From NCBI GenBank assembly GCA_963853835.1, contig OY970826.1, positions 5,316,001 to 5,380,000 of the forward strand: 64,000 nt of DNA. The letters run 5' to 3'. Below are positions 1-12,808 of the stretch, piece by piece. Position numbers and translations under genes: made by a program. The DNA comes from Calendula officinalis. Lineage: Eukaryota; Streptophyta; Magnoliopsida; Asterales; Asteraceae. Under the pieces are notes generated by a model. That model had not been told where the DNA came from and ran no database searches. It worked only from the letters and a program-made list of their open reading frames with translations. Numbering within the stretch: the first letter of the stretch is position 1; every line of letters starts with the position of its first letter.

Positions 1-582
1 TATTGGTACATTTACATGAGGACTAGAAACACCGAGCTAGGGAAACTATTGGGCGAAAATTACATGAGAAAGAATTACAAAGTTGTGGCGGAAGAAGCGG
101 CTTACTTGTACGAGAAGCAAGCTTGGGGTGGGTTAGTGAGATTACTTGACAAAGAGGAAATACAAGAACTTAACAAAGAAGCAATCGGGCCCGTTGTAAA
201 GGGTAAACTCGAGGCATTTTTGAAGGGTTTTGAAGAGATTGCTCAAATGCATACGAGTAAATACGTGATTGCCGAGCCCGATTTGCGGGAACAAATAAAA
301 GAGGCAACCATTAAGCTTATTGTCCCGGTTTATTCGGATTTTATAGACCGGTTTTCGAGTTTTTTGGCGGGAAAAGCGTACTCGTCGCCCGAATCGATTG
401 AAGGGTTGTTGAATCAGATTTTTTCAGGAAATAGCCGAAATTCGTCGATGGTTTCGAGGCGGCGTGAGATTAAGGATCAGGTTGAAGGGAGAAACTCGGC
501 ATTGAGTGATGTAGAACATGTTTCGGGGCGGAATTTGGTTAGTCGGTTTCAACGGAACCGATCAAATACTAGTGATGCTTAA
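1..582 (+). CDS. EXO70-type exocyst subunit, C-terminal part (gene truncated by window edge)
   Basis: The reading frame is open from base 1 and stops with TAA at 580-582; the ATG at 16 is internal, because the frame reads YWYIY before it. The 193 or so residues seen match the C-terminal helical bundle of plant EXO70: an RTRNTELGKLLG segment, then a KYVIAEPDLREQIKEA helix followed by IVPVYSDFIDRF, the usual Pro-containing last helices. The tail after about residue 145 is Ser/Arg/Asn-rich and looks disordered. EXO70 proteins tether secretory vesicles to the plasma membrane as part of the exocyst and bind phosphoinositides through this C-terminal region (family knowledge). The subfamily (plants have many paralogues) cannot be settled from this piece. 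It converges with TAM41 on the opposite strand, with about 300 bp between the two stop codons. Confidence 0.75.
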   Translation, partial: YWYIYMRTRNTELGKLLGENYMRKNYKVVAEEAAYLYEKQAWGGLVRLLDKEEIQELNKEAIGPVVKGKLEAFLKGFEEIAQMHTSKYVIAEPDLREQIKEATIKLIVPVYSDFIDRFSSFLAGKAYSSPESIEGLLNQIFSGNSRNSSMVSRRREIKDQVEGRNSALSDVEHVSGRNLVSRFQRNRSNTSDA

Positions 583-879
583 AGAGTTTGTAATGTGAGT
601 TTTGTCACAAATTATGTTGGTGTATGGTTTCCTAAAATACTTCTTAGGTAATAATAGAAGTTTTTATTGTGTTAGTACTTGTAGACATGTAACATATTGT
701 GGGGTATTTATAATTGTTTTTAGGATAATATTCCCCTAGATGTGACAAATTGGATTTATGTACTTAGGGTTGGTTGGCTCATGTTTAAGAAACACATTCA
801 TCTGTTATTTATTTTTATCAACTATTCTAGTTAAACATTTATTAAAAAGCAAACTTTATATTATTAGCAACATTACGAC
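583..879. other. Convergent intergenic space (3' UTRs)
   Basis: This AT-rich stretch lies between the stop codons of the EXO70 gene (+) and TAM41 (-). It must hold both 3' ends. No ORF or repeat with support was seen. Confidence 0.5.
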
Positions 880-3228
880 TTATTTTGTTGAAGAATTCCA
901 AGCTTTTTTCATCTTTTTACCGAGATATTTAATTCCATGAACCGCTCCAACAGTTATAAAACTAGCAACCGCTTGTCTTGCACTTGAAATCATAACTTTA
1001 CGCCACAAAACCTTTTGCATGCACGCTGCAGCCTGTTCCCGTGATCCAATTGTGAAATTACCATTTTGCCCTTCAATTAGTCCCATTTTACTTTTGAGGG
1101 ATTTAGGAAGAGAAGAAACAATGGAAGATGTTGCAGATAAGCTACAATCCTGTAATTCAAAAGATGAATGTATAAGTTTTATGATGTGTAAACTAGAGGT
1201 AAAAAATGGGCAGGCATGTTGGATAACGGGTCAAAATGGATGTTTTTGGTACGGGTCAAAACATACCAGGACACAAAATCATCTTTTAATGATCCAATTG
1301 GACATATGATTTAATAAAATATATATAAAAAAAAATTAGACTAAATTACACAAATGGTCCTTTAGATCTGTACCATATTACATATTTGGTCCTTTAGTTT
1401 CATAAATTACACTACCAATCCATATTTTTGAAACTATTGACACTTTACCTAAACAGACGTTAACTTTTCCCGTAAAACAAATGGGTTTTCATGGGTTTCA
1501 AATTGATAAAATGAAAGGGAAAAGGACAAATTTACCCCCCTCGTGCATCACACGTGACCATACTTGACGGGAAAAGTTAACGTCTACTTAGGTAAAGGAC
1601 CAAACGTGTCAATAGTTTCAGATATAAGAACTACCAGTGTAATTTATGAAACTAAAGGACCAAATATGTAATATGGTACAAACCTAAAGGACCATTTGTG
1701 TAATTTACTCAAAATATTATAAATAAAAAGAAACCTGGGATATATTAATTTGATGATCACCACATGAAAGTTTTAATAATTGCTGATTTTCATACTCCTC
1801 CACCAACGGTTTATACATATTTCTAAACAATTCAAATTGTCCATCTACTATCTTTTTTACCTGAATAAAAAAATAAAAAAATTATCAAGCAACAAATAAT
1901 TTAATTTCACAAATTGAATTTAAATACCTTATTTTTATCCTCTGCAAAAAGCATGCGCAAATCACCCGTATATGATAAGCTACATATTTTTGCATAAAGT
2001 TCTCTCTGCATAATACAAATAAATATAAATATTAAACATAATATTGTATTTAGCCAACTTCAAATTAATAATAAGAACCAAAACAAACCTCTGTGAACTG
2101 TGAAGGCAAAAGAAGAAGTGCAGCACAAGAGGCAGCCCTCAAATTAACAAGATTTTCATTTTTAATGTCCATATTGTCTACAGTTATACGCACCTGAAAA
2201 AAAAAAAACAAAAAATTTAAATAAAATAATTCAAAAAGATATAATTTGAAACATACATACAGGCTTTTGTAAGCGACCACTAAGGTAAAACCTATCCCAG
2301 TTTAGCACATCTTGAGTTAACTCATCCATACAAACAACTCCATATTTGTACATCTGTCACATTATTTTCAAACTTTAACACATGATACAAAATTAATTAA
2401 TTAACTTGGCCCGTTATACATAACTACCTTATTTTTCCAAGAAACAAACGGGTTAAAGTGTACACCAACGCCAATATTATCCGCTACTTTAGTGATCTGA
2501 AAAACCCAAAAAAAAAATTAAAAAAAAATTACGTATTGAATAAAATCCGAAATGAAAATGAGTAAGGGAAAGAACCAATTTTGCTCCACCAAGAGATGCC
2601 ATCCATGAAGCATAGTGATCCCGGTTCATTTTTAGATTCTTGGTTATTAAAAAAAAAGAAAAAAAAAAGATAAATGTTAGAAATTTGTTATTGTAACTCA
2701 ACTAATATTAGGAGGATTAATTTTAATAGTAATATACCTCATAATGCCATTGTTGAGGATTCGATACACCGAGTATATAATCTTCCATGGATGACTATAA
2801 TATCAAATTCAACATAAATAAATGGAGTTTCTTGCTTAAAATAACAACATATTTTTATATTTGTCTCTGTTTAGTCATTGTACAAACTTTTTTTTAATGG
2901 CTTCAACAAAATATGGTTTGGTGTCCGAATTGGATCACTAAAAGATGTTTTCTATAGAAATATTATTGCTTAAAATGGTAACTTTTTATAAGAAGTGTTG
3001 AAATTTATTTATAAAAATGTTAGGTATATACATTAAGGTTCATATATAAAATGTTTTTTAGATCAAAATAAATAAATAAACCCCAACTTAAACAACTTGA
3101 ATTAAATTTCAAGTTAAAAAAATTACCTTGTCAGTATTATTGGGATGGAGACTTGAACCATAAACACAGCAAAAGTCAACTGGAGGTAAAATTTTCAGTA
3201 AACTCCCAATACCACTTTGAGTTACCAT
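880..3228 (-). CDS. TAM41: TAM41, mitochondrial phosphatidate cytidylyltransferase (CDP-DAG synthase), nine coding exons
   Basis: Coding exons on the minus strand: 3228-3127, 2794-2738, 2638-2576, 2496-2428, 2353-2261, 2193-2089, 2005-1928, 1860-1735 and 1149-880. Every boundary is GT-AG and every exon but the last ends in phase 0, giving a 320-residue protein close to the usual family length. Recognised segments are LPPVDFCCVYGSSLHPNN near residue 14 (nucleotidyltransferase-like GSS), SMEDYILGVSNPQQWH, NRDHYASWMASLGGAK, GVGVHFNPFVSWKNK, MYKYGVV, SLSYTGDLRMLFAEDKNK and the C-terminal SSARQAVASFITVGAVHGIKY. TAM41 makes CDP-diacylglycerol on the matrix side of the inner mitochondrial membrane, the entry step to cardiolipin (family knowledge). 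The ATG at 3228 is the first in frame after the upstream acceptor. I saw no frameshift or stop, so the gene looks functional. The last intron (1734-1150) is enlarged by a foldback element. Confidence 0.9.
1341..1710. mobile_element. Foldback MITE in the last TAM41 intron
   Basis: Two arms of about 140 bp (1341-1480 and 1568-1710) are inverted copies of each other with a loop of about 90 bp. The outer ends pair over AAATTACACAAATGGTCCTT and its complement, and the pairing continues inward through CCATATTACATATTTGGTCC. This is typical of a non-autonomous foldback/MITE insertion. It has no coding capacity and I found no clear target duplication. It sits wholly inside an intron. Confidence 0.75.
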
Positions 3229-3229
3229 G

Positions 3230-4110
3230 GCTGCTGAAAATTAAAAATATAAAATTTAGTACAGTAAACTGCTTCATTTCCTTACTTGACTAAAATTAGA
3301 ATGGATGAAAGAGCTTGTAACTATGAACAATCACCAAAGATAATAAAAAATTCAAGAAAATTATTCCTAAAATCATCATTAAATGACCATATAACTTTTA
3401 TAATCATCATTAAACTAAAGGTTAAATTACCAAGAAAGGTAACTAAAAACATCAAATTTGACAATATGTGGTATATCAAAGTTCCTAAGTTTAATAAAAT
3501 ATATGCAAATTCTCAGGGAAAATTGCAAAGTAAAGATAACCAAAGATATTAAATTTATCAAAATTGAACTTTCGCTTATACATTTTTCGTTAACAAAAAT
3601 TTCACTGCCCCACATTATCAAATGATGTATTTTTGGTTAACCTTTATTGCCATTTCCCCCTAAGCAAAAAAATTCTAGATTTATATTATGAGGAGACATT
3701 GAAAATTTTCTAAGGGAAACTTAGGGATTAATGAAAAGTGGGTTCTTCTTTAGTTAACAATCTAACAGACAGTGTAAATACAAGTTAAAGTTGACACAAG
3801 CATTTCATCGAACAGTTGGTGTGCAATACAGTTATTGCTTGTTTTTATATACAAAAAGTTAACCTTTCAGCTTGTAAACTAAGAGCTCATGCAAAATGAA
3901 AAAATGTTAGTGAAGATTATGAATGTAACGGCATCTTACCTTCGGAAAATTAAGAACACAGAAAGATGACGAAGAAAACGAAATTGTATGTAACAGGTTC
4001 GGTAATTCAGGTGGGAATTTCTAATTTTGATATGGTGAAATTCATCTCTGGTCCCTGAACTATGGCTTTTACCACATTTAGTACTTTGTTTGTGGCTACC
4101 TTTCACATAT
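3230..4110 (-). promoter_or_regulatory. TAM41 5' UTR with intron and upstream region
   Basis: A donor-like site (CCGAAG then GTAAGA, exon end at 3940) faces the acceptor TTTTCAG just upstream of the TAM41 ATG (exon start near 3233). This suggests a non-coding first exon above 3940 and a 5' UTR intron of about 700 bp. Its upstream limit is not defined. The start codon context is favourable (CC before ATGG). No clear TATA box was found. Confidence 0.45.
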
Positions 4111-4120
4111 ACGCTCAACA

Positions 4121-5398
4121 GTTACACCGACTAGTTGTACATATTTTTATATTGTTACTCGTCATAAGATAATATTTTTATATCATTTTTTATTTTGATA
4201 TTTATCTTATCAAATGAGTAGACATATAAATAAGTACAAATAGTATGCGCCAATACAATTTTTCATATAAATTTTTTGATAAAACTGTCTATTTATATTA
4301 CATGTTCACAATTTACTTATTTAATAACAATAATAAATTGATTCTAAAATAAAACTTATGATGTACCAATATTGGGGTAATTTTAATACTATTATGTGAG
4401 AATTTAAGTAGCGTATTTAACTTTAAATTTCCGTACATGAAGGGGATGTCATGGAAACGTAAAGATAAAGATGGTTATGACATTTGACAAAAATAGAAAA
4501 TAAAAATAACACACGGCATCACTTGTCAGGTTTTTGTATAACATGACATGTAGGCTTAAATTGTAGGTATAGATAAGTTTCTCAATAACATAAGTAATTT
4601 TTTCGTATTAAAACTCGATAATATTTAACTTGCTTACAATTTTATTTTTCAAATTATTCTATAAGTTTGGCATAGAACTTTCTTTTCGTGTAAACCCAAC
4701 CTTATATCACTAAAACATAAATCGAATCCTAACCTTATTATCAGTAAAACATTCTATCTTTTTCAATTGGGTTTGATATTGTCAACGACTTGACAGTTAC
4801 TTCTACTACGGATTGGAAGATCGATACAGATCCCATACCAACGCCAAACCGACTTAGGCCATGACAATTGGTTCTTGGAACACTGTTAAACAAATACTAA
4901 GCTTTGATCACTAGTGACACTTTAATTGTTTTCAAAACAGTGTTACGTCAGCTAACACCAAACTAACACATATGCCACAATAGCATTTACTTCAGTTTTT
5001 TGGGTCCCACTAGCTATTGTTTATTTATACATAAATACACACACAAAATAAATTGGGCTCACAAATTTCTTCACTTCCTTCTTTTGGTTAACGAAGCTAG
5101 AAACTGAAATTTCCAACTGACACTCATGTGCCATGTGTCGGTTTACAAGACAACTGAAGGTCACTGACGGGACACTAGTCTTATAGACTTGTATGTTGGG
5201 TTTAATGGAATATCAAATTATCAACTAGAAAGAATAATCCTAACCAAAGTTCTCACAGATTAAACCCCAATATTTAAAATCCATATATTTCTCTAGTTCA
5301 TCTTACGTTGGTAAGCATGAACTAAGCATTACTAAAACAGTGGTTAATATGAAGAAGTTTGATTTTGTTAATGTTTCTTGTTACACGTTAATAACACC
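4121..5398. other. AT-rich intergenic region
   Basis: No ORF, RNA gene or bounded repeat could be supported. There are scattered weak inverted repeats, for example around 4877-4950. Confidence 0.5.
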
Positions 5399-6770
5399 TT
5401 CTTTGTAACATCCCGAGACCCGGCCTAGAATTTTAAATTACTTTCAGTAAGTAATTTTATTTGTTTATTTTCTTTCTATATTTATGTGATTTAATTGGAT
5501 TTTAGCATATTTTAACCAAGGGGTTAAAATTAAATTTAGTTGTTTTAATTGAGCATAAAATTGATAAAATTGCATTTTATTAAACTTTGAATTACAGTTC
5601 TGAAAATATTTTCGTTGTTAAAATCTGAATTACATAAGTATTTTTAAATAAATAAAACGCGACCTAGACTTTCAGTATTATACTGTGATTAATTATATTA
5701 AGGGTTGTTTTGGGTGTGAGGGCACGTGGCCAAGGAGGTGTCAAAGCCTCCTCCCTTTTCTTTTTTCTCTGCATATCGACACACACACATACACAAAAGG
5801 GTTTTGGGTTTTCTCTCATTTTGGGTGATTATTTGCTTGAATCTTCTTCTCCTTCTCTACAATTTCGAAATTCAGTCAAGTTCAAGGTTAGAAATACTTT
5901 CTTGTTAGCTAGGGTTTGTGTTCTTACTTATGAAAACTTAGGGTTCTTGAGTTTTGATGCTCTTTGTCTTAAAACATGAAATTGATGGATTGTTAGGGTT
6001 TAAATGATGTTCATAACTGCCCTTGTATGTTCTAGATGCATAATTATGGTTGAAGTGTTAGTTAAAGCCTTAGACCTTAAAAACCTAGTTATGGAGTTTT
6101 AGGGAAGATGACCAAAACCCATCAAATTGTCAAAATTGTGTAAATTGGATGCTTGATGTCTAAACTAGTGTAGAATCACCATGAGATGTTAATTGACTGA
6201 TTTGTATGTTTATTTGATGCTAAATTGAAGGGTGTTTGGCTAATTGTCTAGAAATGGCTATACCTAGCTAGTTGTGCATTGTTGACTTTTCTAAGTCAAC
6301 CTAAGTAGACGTCTTGATTGGAATTGGATATCAAATGGTTGTGAATGACTTCATCACTTTAAATATGAGAATTTAACTATTTGTCGGTGTTGCTAGTTTG
6401 GTTTGGATTTTGACCCGTTTGGGCCTAGATAGCTAGAATCGAACATAAATGCATGTTTTGATGCTAGTCTTGAATTGGGAAGCTTAGGTCATGGTTATTG
6501 TCATGCTTGGACTTGTAGTGAAATGGTTAAATGAAATTGTGCAAGTTTGGATTATGTATGAAACTCTATTTTAAACTATTTCGGTCAAATTGATTACTAA
6601 CTCGGTTGCACTATTATTACAGGAAAAGGAAAGGGGACTCAGTAATTAGAATACTGAGTTTTCGGGATCGATTGCTAGCTAAGGTGAGTGTGTTTAACCT
6701 TCAAACTTTAGATGGGCAATTTGGTTAGAAATTGGTCAATTTGGTAAAAAGGTGCAGGATTTGGTATCTG

Positions 6771-6905
6771 GGGAAGTTCGCGATGCGAACTTGGGGTCGC
6801 GACCGTGAACTCGAGGCAGAGATTTGGGGACTGGGTCGTGAGGAAGTTCACGGATCGTGAACTCAAGTTCACGACGCGAACTTGAGTTCGCGAACGTGAA
6901 CTTTC
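6771..6905. repeat. Self-complementary GTTCGCGA/GTTCACGA block inside the solo LTR
   Basis: About ten short copies and inverted copies of AAGTTC(A/G)CGA-like words are packed into 135 bp. This GC-rich island in an AT-rich LTR can form several alternative hairpins. Its function is unknown. Confidence 0.6.
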
Positions 6906-7455
6906 TTGGGTGCAGTTTCTTGGCTGCAATTGTTGTTGCAAGCCCATACTTCGGTTTAATTAATAACGCTAGTTAATTAAGTGCACATTTGGGGAAGATG
7001 TCAGTAATTGGAACATTCTACTGGGCAAAAGGTTACTGTTGACAAGGTGTACCGCCCTTAGAAGCACTGGTTGTTCTAAGGGGGTACACACTGTCTTTGA
7101 GTAAAGGGCCATCGGTTATCATTGTTCGGCCAACAATGATTTAAGGCTTCGGCAGAACCCCGTTACTCTTCAGAATTAACTAATTGGGATAATAAGACTT
7201 ATCTTTCGGTTGATCTATTTTATTGGTTTAATTCATTCACTTAGATGTTAGCTAATCCCCACCTCGTTGACCTTTTTGCAGGTATATCTTTTGGGCGGGT
7301 CAAGGGGTGTTTTAGGAATGGTTGACCGACATTCTGATTTTTGGTATTATAGTAACCGAGCCGCCGGTTCTTAAACACTTTTAATATTTTGGATAAATGT
7401 TGTAAAAGGCCTGTTTATTTTTATCTGTTTGTGATAAATGTCTATTCGCTTCCGT

Positions 7456-7557
<102 letters not shown>

Positions 7558-7770
7558 CGGGTTTAGTTTTTGCGGTGTTACATTCTTTGGTGCCGTGTCC
7601 AATTTTTTTTCTTTTGAAAATTTCAGTTAATTGTATAGGTTGTGTACGTTATAAAGGAATATAAAAACTAAACTAAAAGAATATTAACTGAATCCCAAGT
7701 CCAATCATATACTCGTATAAAGTAATTCTATATATATGTTTAGTCAAAGTTATTTTTAAGAAATTACAAG

Positions 7771-7974
7771 AGTGGTGTACTAGTGGTAAGACTTGATTTC
7801 TTAAAAGAATAAAATTTTCAGGAGATTTCAAGTTCAATCTTTATGAGTAAAAAAACCTTTTGTTGGTACGGAGGTTCACCTGGACCGACTCTGAGCTACC
7901 CGTAAAATGGGTGGTCTCAGTGGAATTAGCCTGCTCGCAAGCAGGTTGCAACCCAATTTCCCAAATAAAAAAAT
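7771..7974 (+). mobile_element. tRNA-headed SINE
   Basis: A degenerate pol III box A (TGGTGTACTAGTGG) lies near 7773 and a box B-like GATTTCAAGTTCAATCT near 7823. A body follows with a GGTTCACCTGGACCGACTC segment, then an A-rich end at about 7962-7974. The arrangement and body sequence match plant SINEs of the Au/TS kind. Clear flanking duplications were not found. Confidence 0.6.
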
Positions 7975-8632
7975 ATATGATTTTACTATTATCCATTACT
8001 TTTACACCTGAAAGTTGATTCCACTTTGTTAAAATTGGCCCTTGATGATTTTGAAAAAATAATAATATTGAATAGAGAACTAGTTTGGATAATGGAAATG
8101 GGGGTTGGTTGCTTTTTTGACTTTTTAGGCATGTGGAACTTGTGCACTTGTTGGGGAATACCGACGACTTCCTTAGGTAACAAATCTTACACGTCCTTTG
8201 CTCATAACTCTTCAAAAAATATCAACTATATAATTATTAATCACTGTCATCAATAAAATGACTGTTTAGTTATAGTTTAAATATATTTTAAATACACAAA
8301 CATAACTGCAAAATGTCATACATCTAGAGTTATTTTATCTATTAATTTGTTATATACTAGAAGTAAATTAAATACTACATATTTGATTATTACGACTTCA
8401 ACACACTAGAAATGTATCCAGACACTAATAACCTCACCCATGCCTCGCTGGGGAATGTGGCCGAAAAGGTTGGAGCTTACAAGATTAAAAATGATACCTT
8501 CTTTGGAGAATTCCAAATCTTAGTGCTATATCTCCCCTTCTATTACTAAACTTTCTTTATTCTTATCTTCACAAAATGATATTTATTCCTATAATATGTT
8601 CATACTCCTAATATTATCCTTTGATTTTGACA
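7975..8632. other. Intergenic region
   Basis: AT-rich; no supported ORF or bounded element seen. Confidence 0.4.
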
Positions 8633-8637
8633 CATGT

Positions 8638-11318
8638 TGTCACACCCCGCCAAAACTGGTTTTGCGGAAGAGCAGGCGTGTGACGAACATCAGTAATCAT
8701 AACACATCGATAATAGTAAAGCAACGCAATTAAAATGGATTACCAACATAAACGTTTACAAAATCCCAAAGTGATAGTTTTAAACAACATTCAAAAGACA
8801 CAATCGTTTAAGATTTCCAAACTAAATTTAGACTCATTGTCTAAATATAAAGATAAAATCTTCTCAAAATAGGTAATCCGATGCATGCTTAGAAATTAAA
8901 TTCTTCATTTTTCATTACCTGAGAAAACATATAGAAAAAGTGTCAACACAAAGGTTGGTGAGTTCACAGGTTTTGTGACTCCATAAAATATTTCGCTTCT
9001 TAAAAGTGAATCCAGTACGCATCATGTACCAATTGAATACGTGTTCTGAATCATAAGGTGATTTTAAGTGTAATGCATAATCCCTTAAATGTTTGCAGGA
9101 CATTTAAGTTGAAGTATATCATTGAGCCCATAATCAAACCAAAAATCCCTCTTAGAATATATATCTCATATGTTACACGGCTAGCGCTTACTAGCCATGA
9201 GCGGGGGATCAATCCCGATAGTACTATCCATATATTCTTTGGCTACCACAAATAGTTAATGATTATAGTTAAACGTAGACCGAAGCAGTGGTCCTTCAAA
9301 GTTTGGAGCAGTACACACCAATGATCATACAAAAGATTATTTATCACAAAAGCATTTGAATAAGTATATGTTTTCTCCCCCAAATTAAATAGTTAAAACG
9401 GTAAAAGTGGGGCCGTGAAACTCACCTGATTCGATAATGCTAGCGATAAATGATATGAGTATAAGCCCGGTAATCTCCCTCGGCTACCTATAGGTGTGAG
9501 GTCAAAAGTAAGTAGACGGCTCTACAAGCGCGTCTATGCACGCGGTTCACTCATTTGATATTTTTAATTTTATTATGTTGTAGTATTTATTTTATCACTT
9601 ATGTATACACATATTTTTCATGAAATCGTTTCTGTTCCTTTCATGCACAAGGATATTTTGGATTAAGATATACACATATACAATCAAATTGTATTTGGGT
9701 TTTACCTTTTAAGTAATGTATAAAAAAAAAACACCATATATTAATGCATGGGTTTTAAGTTGGTTTGACCCATTTTAATATTTTAATTTTTAGCAAACTC
9801 ATTTACATAAATAAAAAGTATATATGTAGCATGCATTATTACTTGCACCAAGCATGTTGAATCCACTTGTACCTTGCATGACGACTAACATCATGCATGA
9901 GAAAAAGAAAGAAAAGAACATTTCACCTCATGAGGAACTCTCCTGACTTCGCAAAGGGGTGTCCGGTTCTTTTTTGTTCAAGTTAATAAGTGATAATATG
10001 TAATGTAGTGTTTATAAATAGTACTAGTCATCCTTGATACTTTTAACCAATTACAGTTTAGATCCAAGGTTTGGGGTGATCGTTTATGCTTATTAAAAGT
10101 CTAGTATCTAGTGTGGTTAAGTGGGTTTCACAAGGTTTCTTCTTTGATATAGTTTTTAGGCTACATTTATTTTGTATTTTGGTATATTTAATATCATGAG
10201 TGATCTCAAACATGCATAAACATAAGCTAATTATGTAAAAATGAAGAGAAAATGGTATTTGCTCACAATAACTTCGGTTGGGGGTTTTTTTTTATTGTGA
10301 TGATTCTTCTCTTGCTTCAACACTCCTTGACAACCTATTAGAATTGTAAGTATAATAGTCTTTGAAGAAAGTATGTATGGATGTTGGTAGAGTAAGAAAA
10401 GAAATGCTTAGGAATTTACCTCAACTTGAGACTGTTGCAAGTGAAAGTCAAATTTTGAAGGTTTATGTTGATATGCACGAATTGAGTAGGAACCAAAAAG
10501 GAACTAGTGATTTGTTATGGAGGATTCTCAAGGGGATGGTGATATAATGAAACGGTTGGTGTATATTTGTGGTTTGGATCTAAAATCCTAAAGTCACTAA
10601 CCAGCTTTGTTACATGAGAGGTAAAAGGATGAAATGATGTGTTTTGGTTTTCAATGCATAAAGGAAAACGTTGGTAAGATTTTTGTCTGGAAAAGAGATT
10701 TAGAAGGAGGATGATTGTCTGCAATGTCGAAGGGGATAGATGGTTAAAAGAGGACAATGTCACAATACTTTGACTTTTGAATTTTGAGGAAAAAGATGTA
10801 TTTTTTTTTCATTTATTTTATTTCCTATTTTACTTTCTTAGAATATATCCAATTAATTTAGTGTATTATCGAGTTAAGATTTAATTTATTGGTTAAATAT
10901 TATATGATGGTTGTATATTTAATCCTATTATTTATTGGGTTCAGTTACGGTATATAAGGTTACGCATTCGTTTATGTTTAACATGGTTCGTGCAATACTC
11001 ATGTATGATTTTAATTTGTTTGGGTTATACTTTATTATATAAAATGATCTTAATATTTATAAACGATTCGACTATAATTTGCGTTCGTGGGTCACCAACG
11101 TGCTTAGTCACGTGTACATCCGTGAAACCAAGTCCCAGAATAATTTGCCAACATGCTAAATGTGTGTATGGATAAAATACGTATGGTCGACACATAATAC
11201 AAGTTAAAACTAGGCTCATTTAATAAAACGTACTTTCATTAATGACACTTGTTTTACATTTTAGTGCTCGGTTACAATAGAGAATCGGGTAACCGGTCCA
11301 TTTTCGAGGGTTGTCACA
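8638..11318 (-). repeat. 3' LTR of the Gypsy element
   Basis: 2681 bp, starting TGTCACACCCCGCC and ending GGTTGTCACA on the plus strand; the terminal bases TGTCACA at one end and TGTGACA read from the other are near inverted complements. The ORFs inside are not conserved protein genes. Confidence 0.93.
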
Positions 11319-11360
11319 TTCTTCCCCCCGTTAAAAGAATTTCGTCTCGAAATTCAAGAA
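11319..11360 (-). other. Polypurine tract and stub of the Pol C terminus
   Basis: Next to the 3' LTR, the minus strand reads AACGGGGGGAAGAA, a polypurine tract. The bases leading into it still encode FRDEILLTGGRM and a stop, the usual last residues of a chromovirus-type Pol whose stop overlaps the LTR boundary. This shows pol was lost by internal deletion and was once present. Confidence 0.65.
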
Positions 11361-11543
11361 AACGTATTATTAGGTTAAGGTTTTACATAGAGATTAAAAT
11401 ACTTGCGGGGGGTTTTTTTTTTTTGTTTTTTTTCCCCTCGACGATATGGATTACGAACGCATAGTAATCTTTTCGTAAGTATTCATGGTTTTCATACTAT
11501 AAATGTCCTTAAGGATACTTGTTATATAAGAGAAACGTACCGT

Positions 11544-12808
11544 TTAGGTATCAAACTCTTGTTGTGCTTCTTGAGCTCCAAGCACGAATGCCCTTCCACG
11601 AGCAGGTTGACGATTATTATTGTTGTTAGGGTTGTTGTTGTAAGTGTCCTCGTTGCGATTGTTGTTGTTGTAGTTGTTCCTCATCAACTTGGGGCAGTAG
11701 TTTCTATAATGACCGACTTCACCACAATTGAAGCAAGCGGGGTTGTTGTTTCTCCCATCATTATTGTTACCACGGTCGGGATTGGTTGATTTACAAAATT
11801 GAGCTTGATGACCCCATCGTTTGCATTTCCCGCATCGATTGCACCTACCATCATGGTGCCTCTCACATTTAGTACACTTTGGTTTGTTGCCGTTATATCC
11901 CCTTGCTGCTGTAGCATTCACATTGTAGGCTTTGGCGGTTTCTTGTCTCTTAAATTCTTGGTTTCCATCCTCGTTGTTGTCTTGATTAATCCACTTTCTT
12001 TTGCCATCGTCACTTTTGTTTCCCTCAACCACAGTGTTTTCCCGACATTAGTATTCTTTTTCTGCAGTTGGCCTATTCTGATTGCATTGTCAGTTAAACT
12101 ATTGGCCAGATGGATTGTGTCTTTCATGGTAGTTGGTTTAGATGCAGTGACCATCCCTCGGATTTGGGGTGCCAATCCCCATATATACTTCTCGATCTTC
12201 TTAGTTTCAGGGGTTACGAGATGAGGGACGAGTCGGGCTAGTTCACTGAATCGGGTTGTATAATTGACAATATCAGAACCTTCCATTGATAAATTCCATA
12301 ACTCAGTTTCCAGTTTTTGCAGTTCGTTTCCGGGACAATACTCTTCCATCAACATAGTCTTCAATTCATCCCATGACATTTGATAGGCATCATTCCTGCC
12401 TCGAGCTTGAAGTTGAGAATTCCACCAGGTTAGGGCCTCGTGGGTAAAGGTACATGTGGCATATTTAACTTTGCAGTCTTCTCGACATTCGCTGATGTCA
12501 AGTACCACTTCCATTCGTTCGATCCAACGAATAATTCCGACGGCACCTTCTGTACCATTGAATCTCATTGGATCACATGCTAGAAATGTTTTATAGGAAC
12601 ATCCTTTTGGTCCGTTTTCAACTCCTCCACCACCGTTTTCATTACCACTTCCATTTTCATTGTTCTGTCTGTTGCGGTTTGCTTCATACGCTTCATACGC
12701 TAGAAGTGCGGCAGTAACTTGTTGAGAGACGAGGTTGGCGATATCAGCTTGAGTAAGTGGGGTTGCACCTTCGTTGTGGTTTTGTTGAGGAGTTCTTCTG
12801 GGCGCCAT
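11544..12808 (-). pseudogene. Gypsy gag, frameshifted
   Basis: The frame from ATG 12808 holds the retrotransposon gag domain (residues about 75-235, including FNGTEGAVGIIRWIERME and a WW-type ALTWWNSQL segment). Near 12030-12045 the frame changes and continues in a second ORF to 11544 with two zinc knuckles: a variant with the RCGKCKRWGHQAQFC core and a canonical CFNCGEVGHYRNYC. An Asn-rich stretch follows, and the ORF then stops where protease would be expected. Gag packages element RNA into virus-like particles (family knowledge). The single frame break and the missing pol make it defective alone. Confidence 0.85.

Noticed and set aside
8915..9255. Small ORFs conserved in both LTR copies (also 14325-14665)
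   Set aside because: They are identical only because the LTRs are copies of each other; there are no domains.
11403..12224. Plus-strand ORFs of 128-141 residues over the Gypsy gag
   Set aside because: Antisense shadows of the Asn-rich gag tail on the minus strand.
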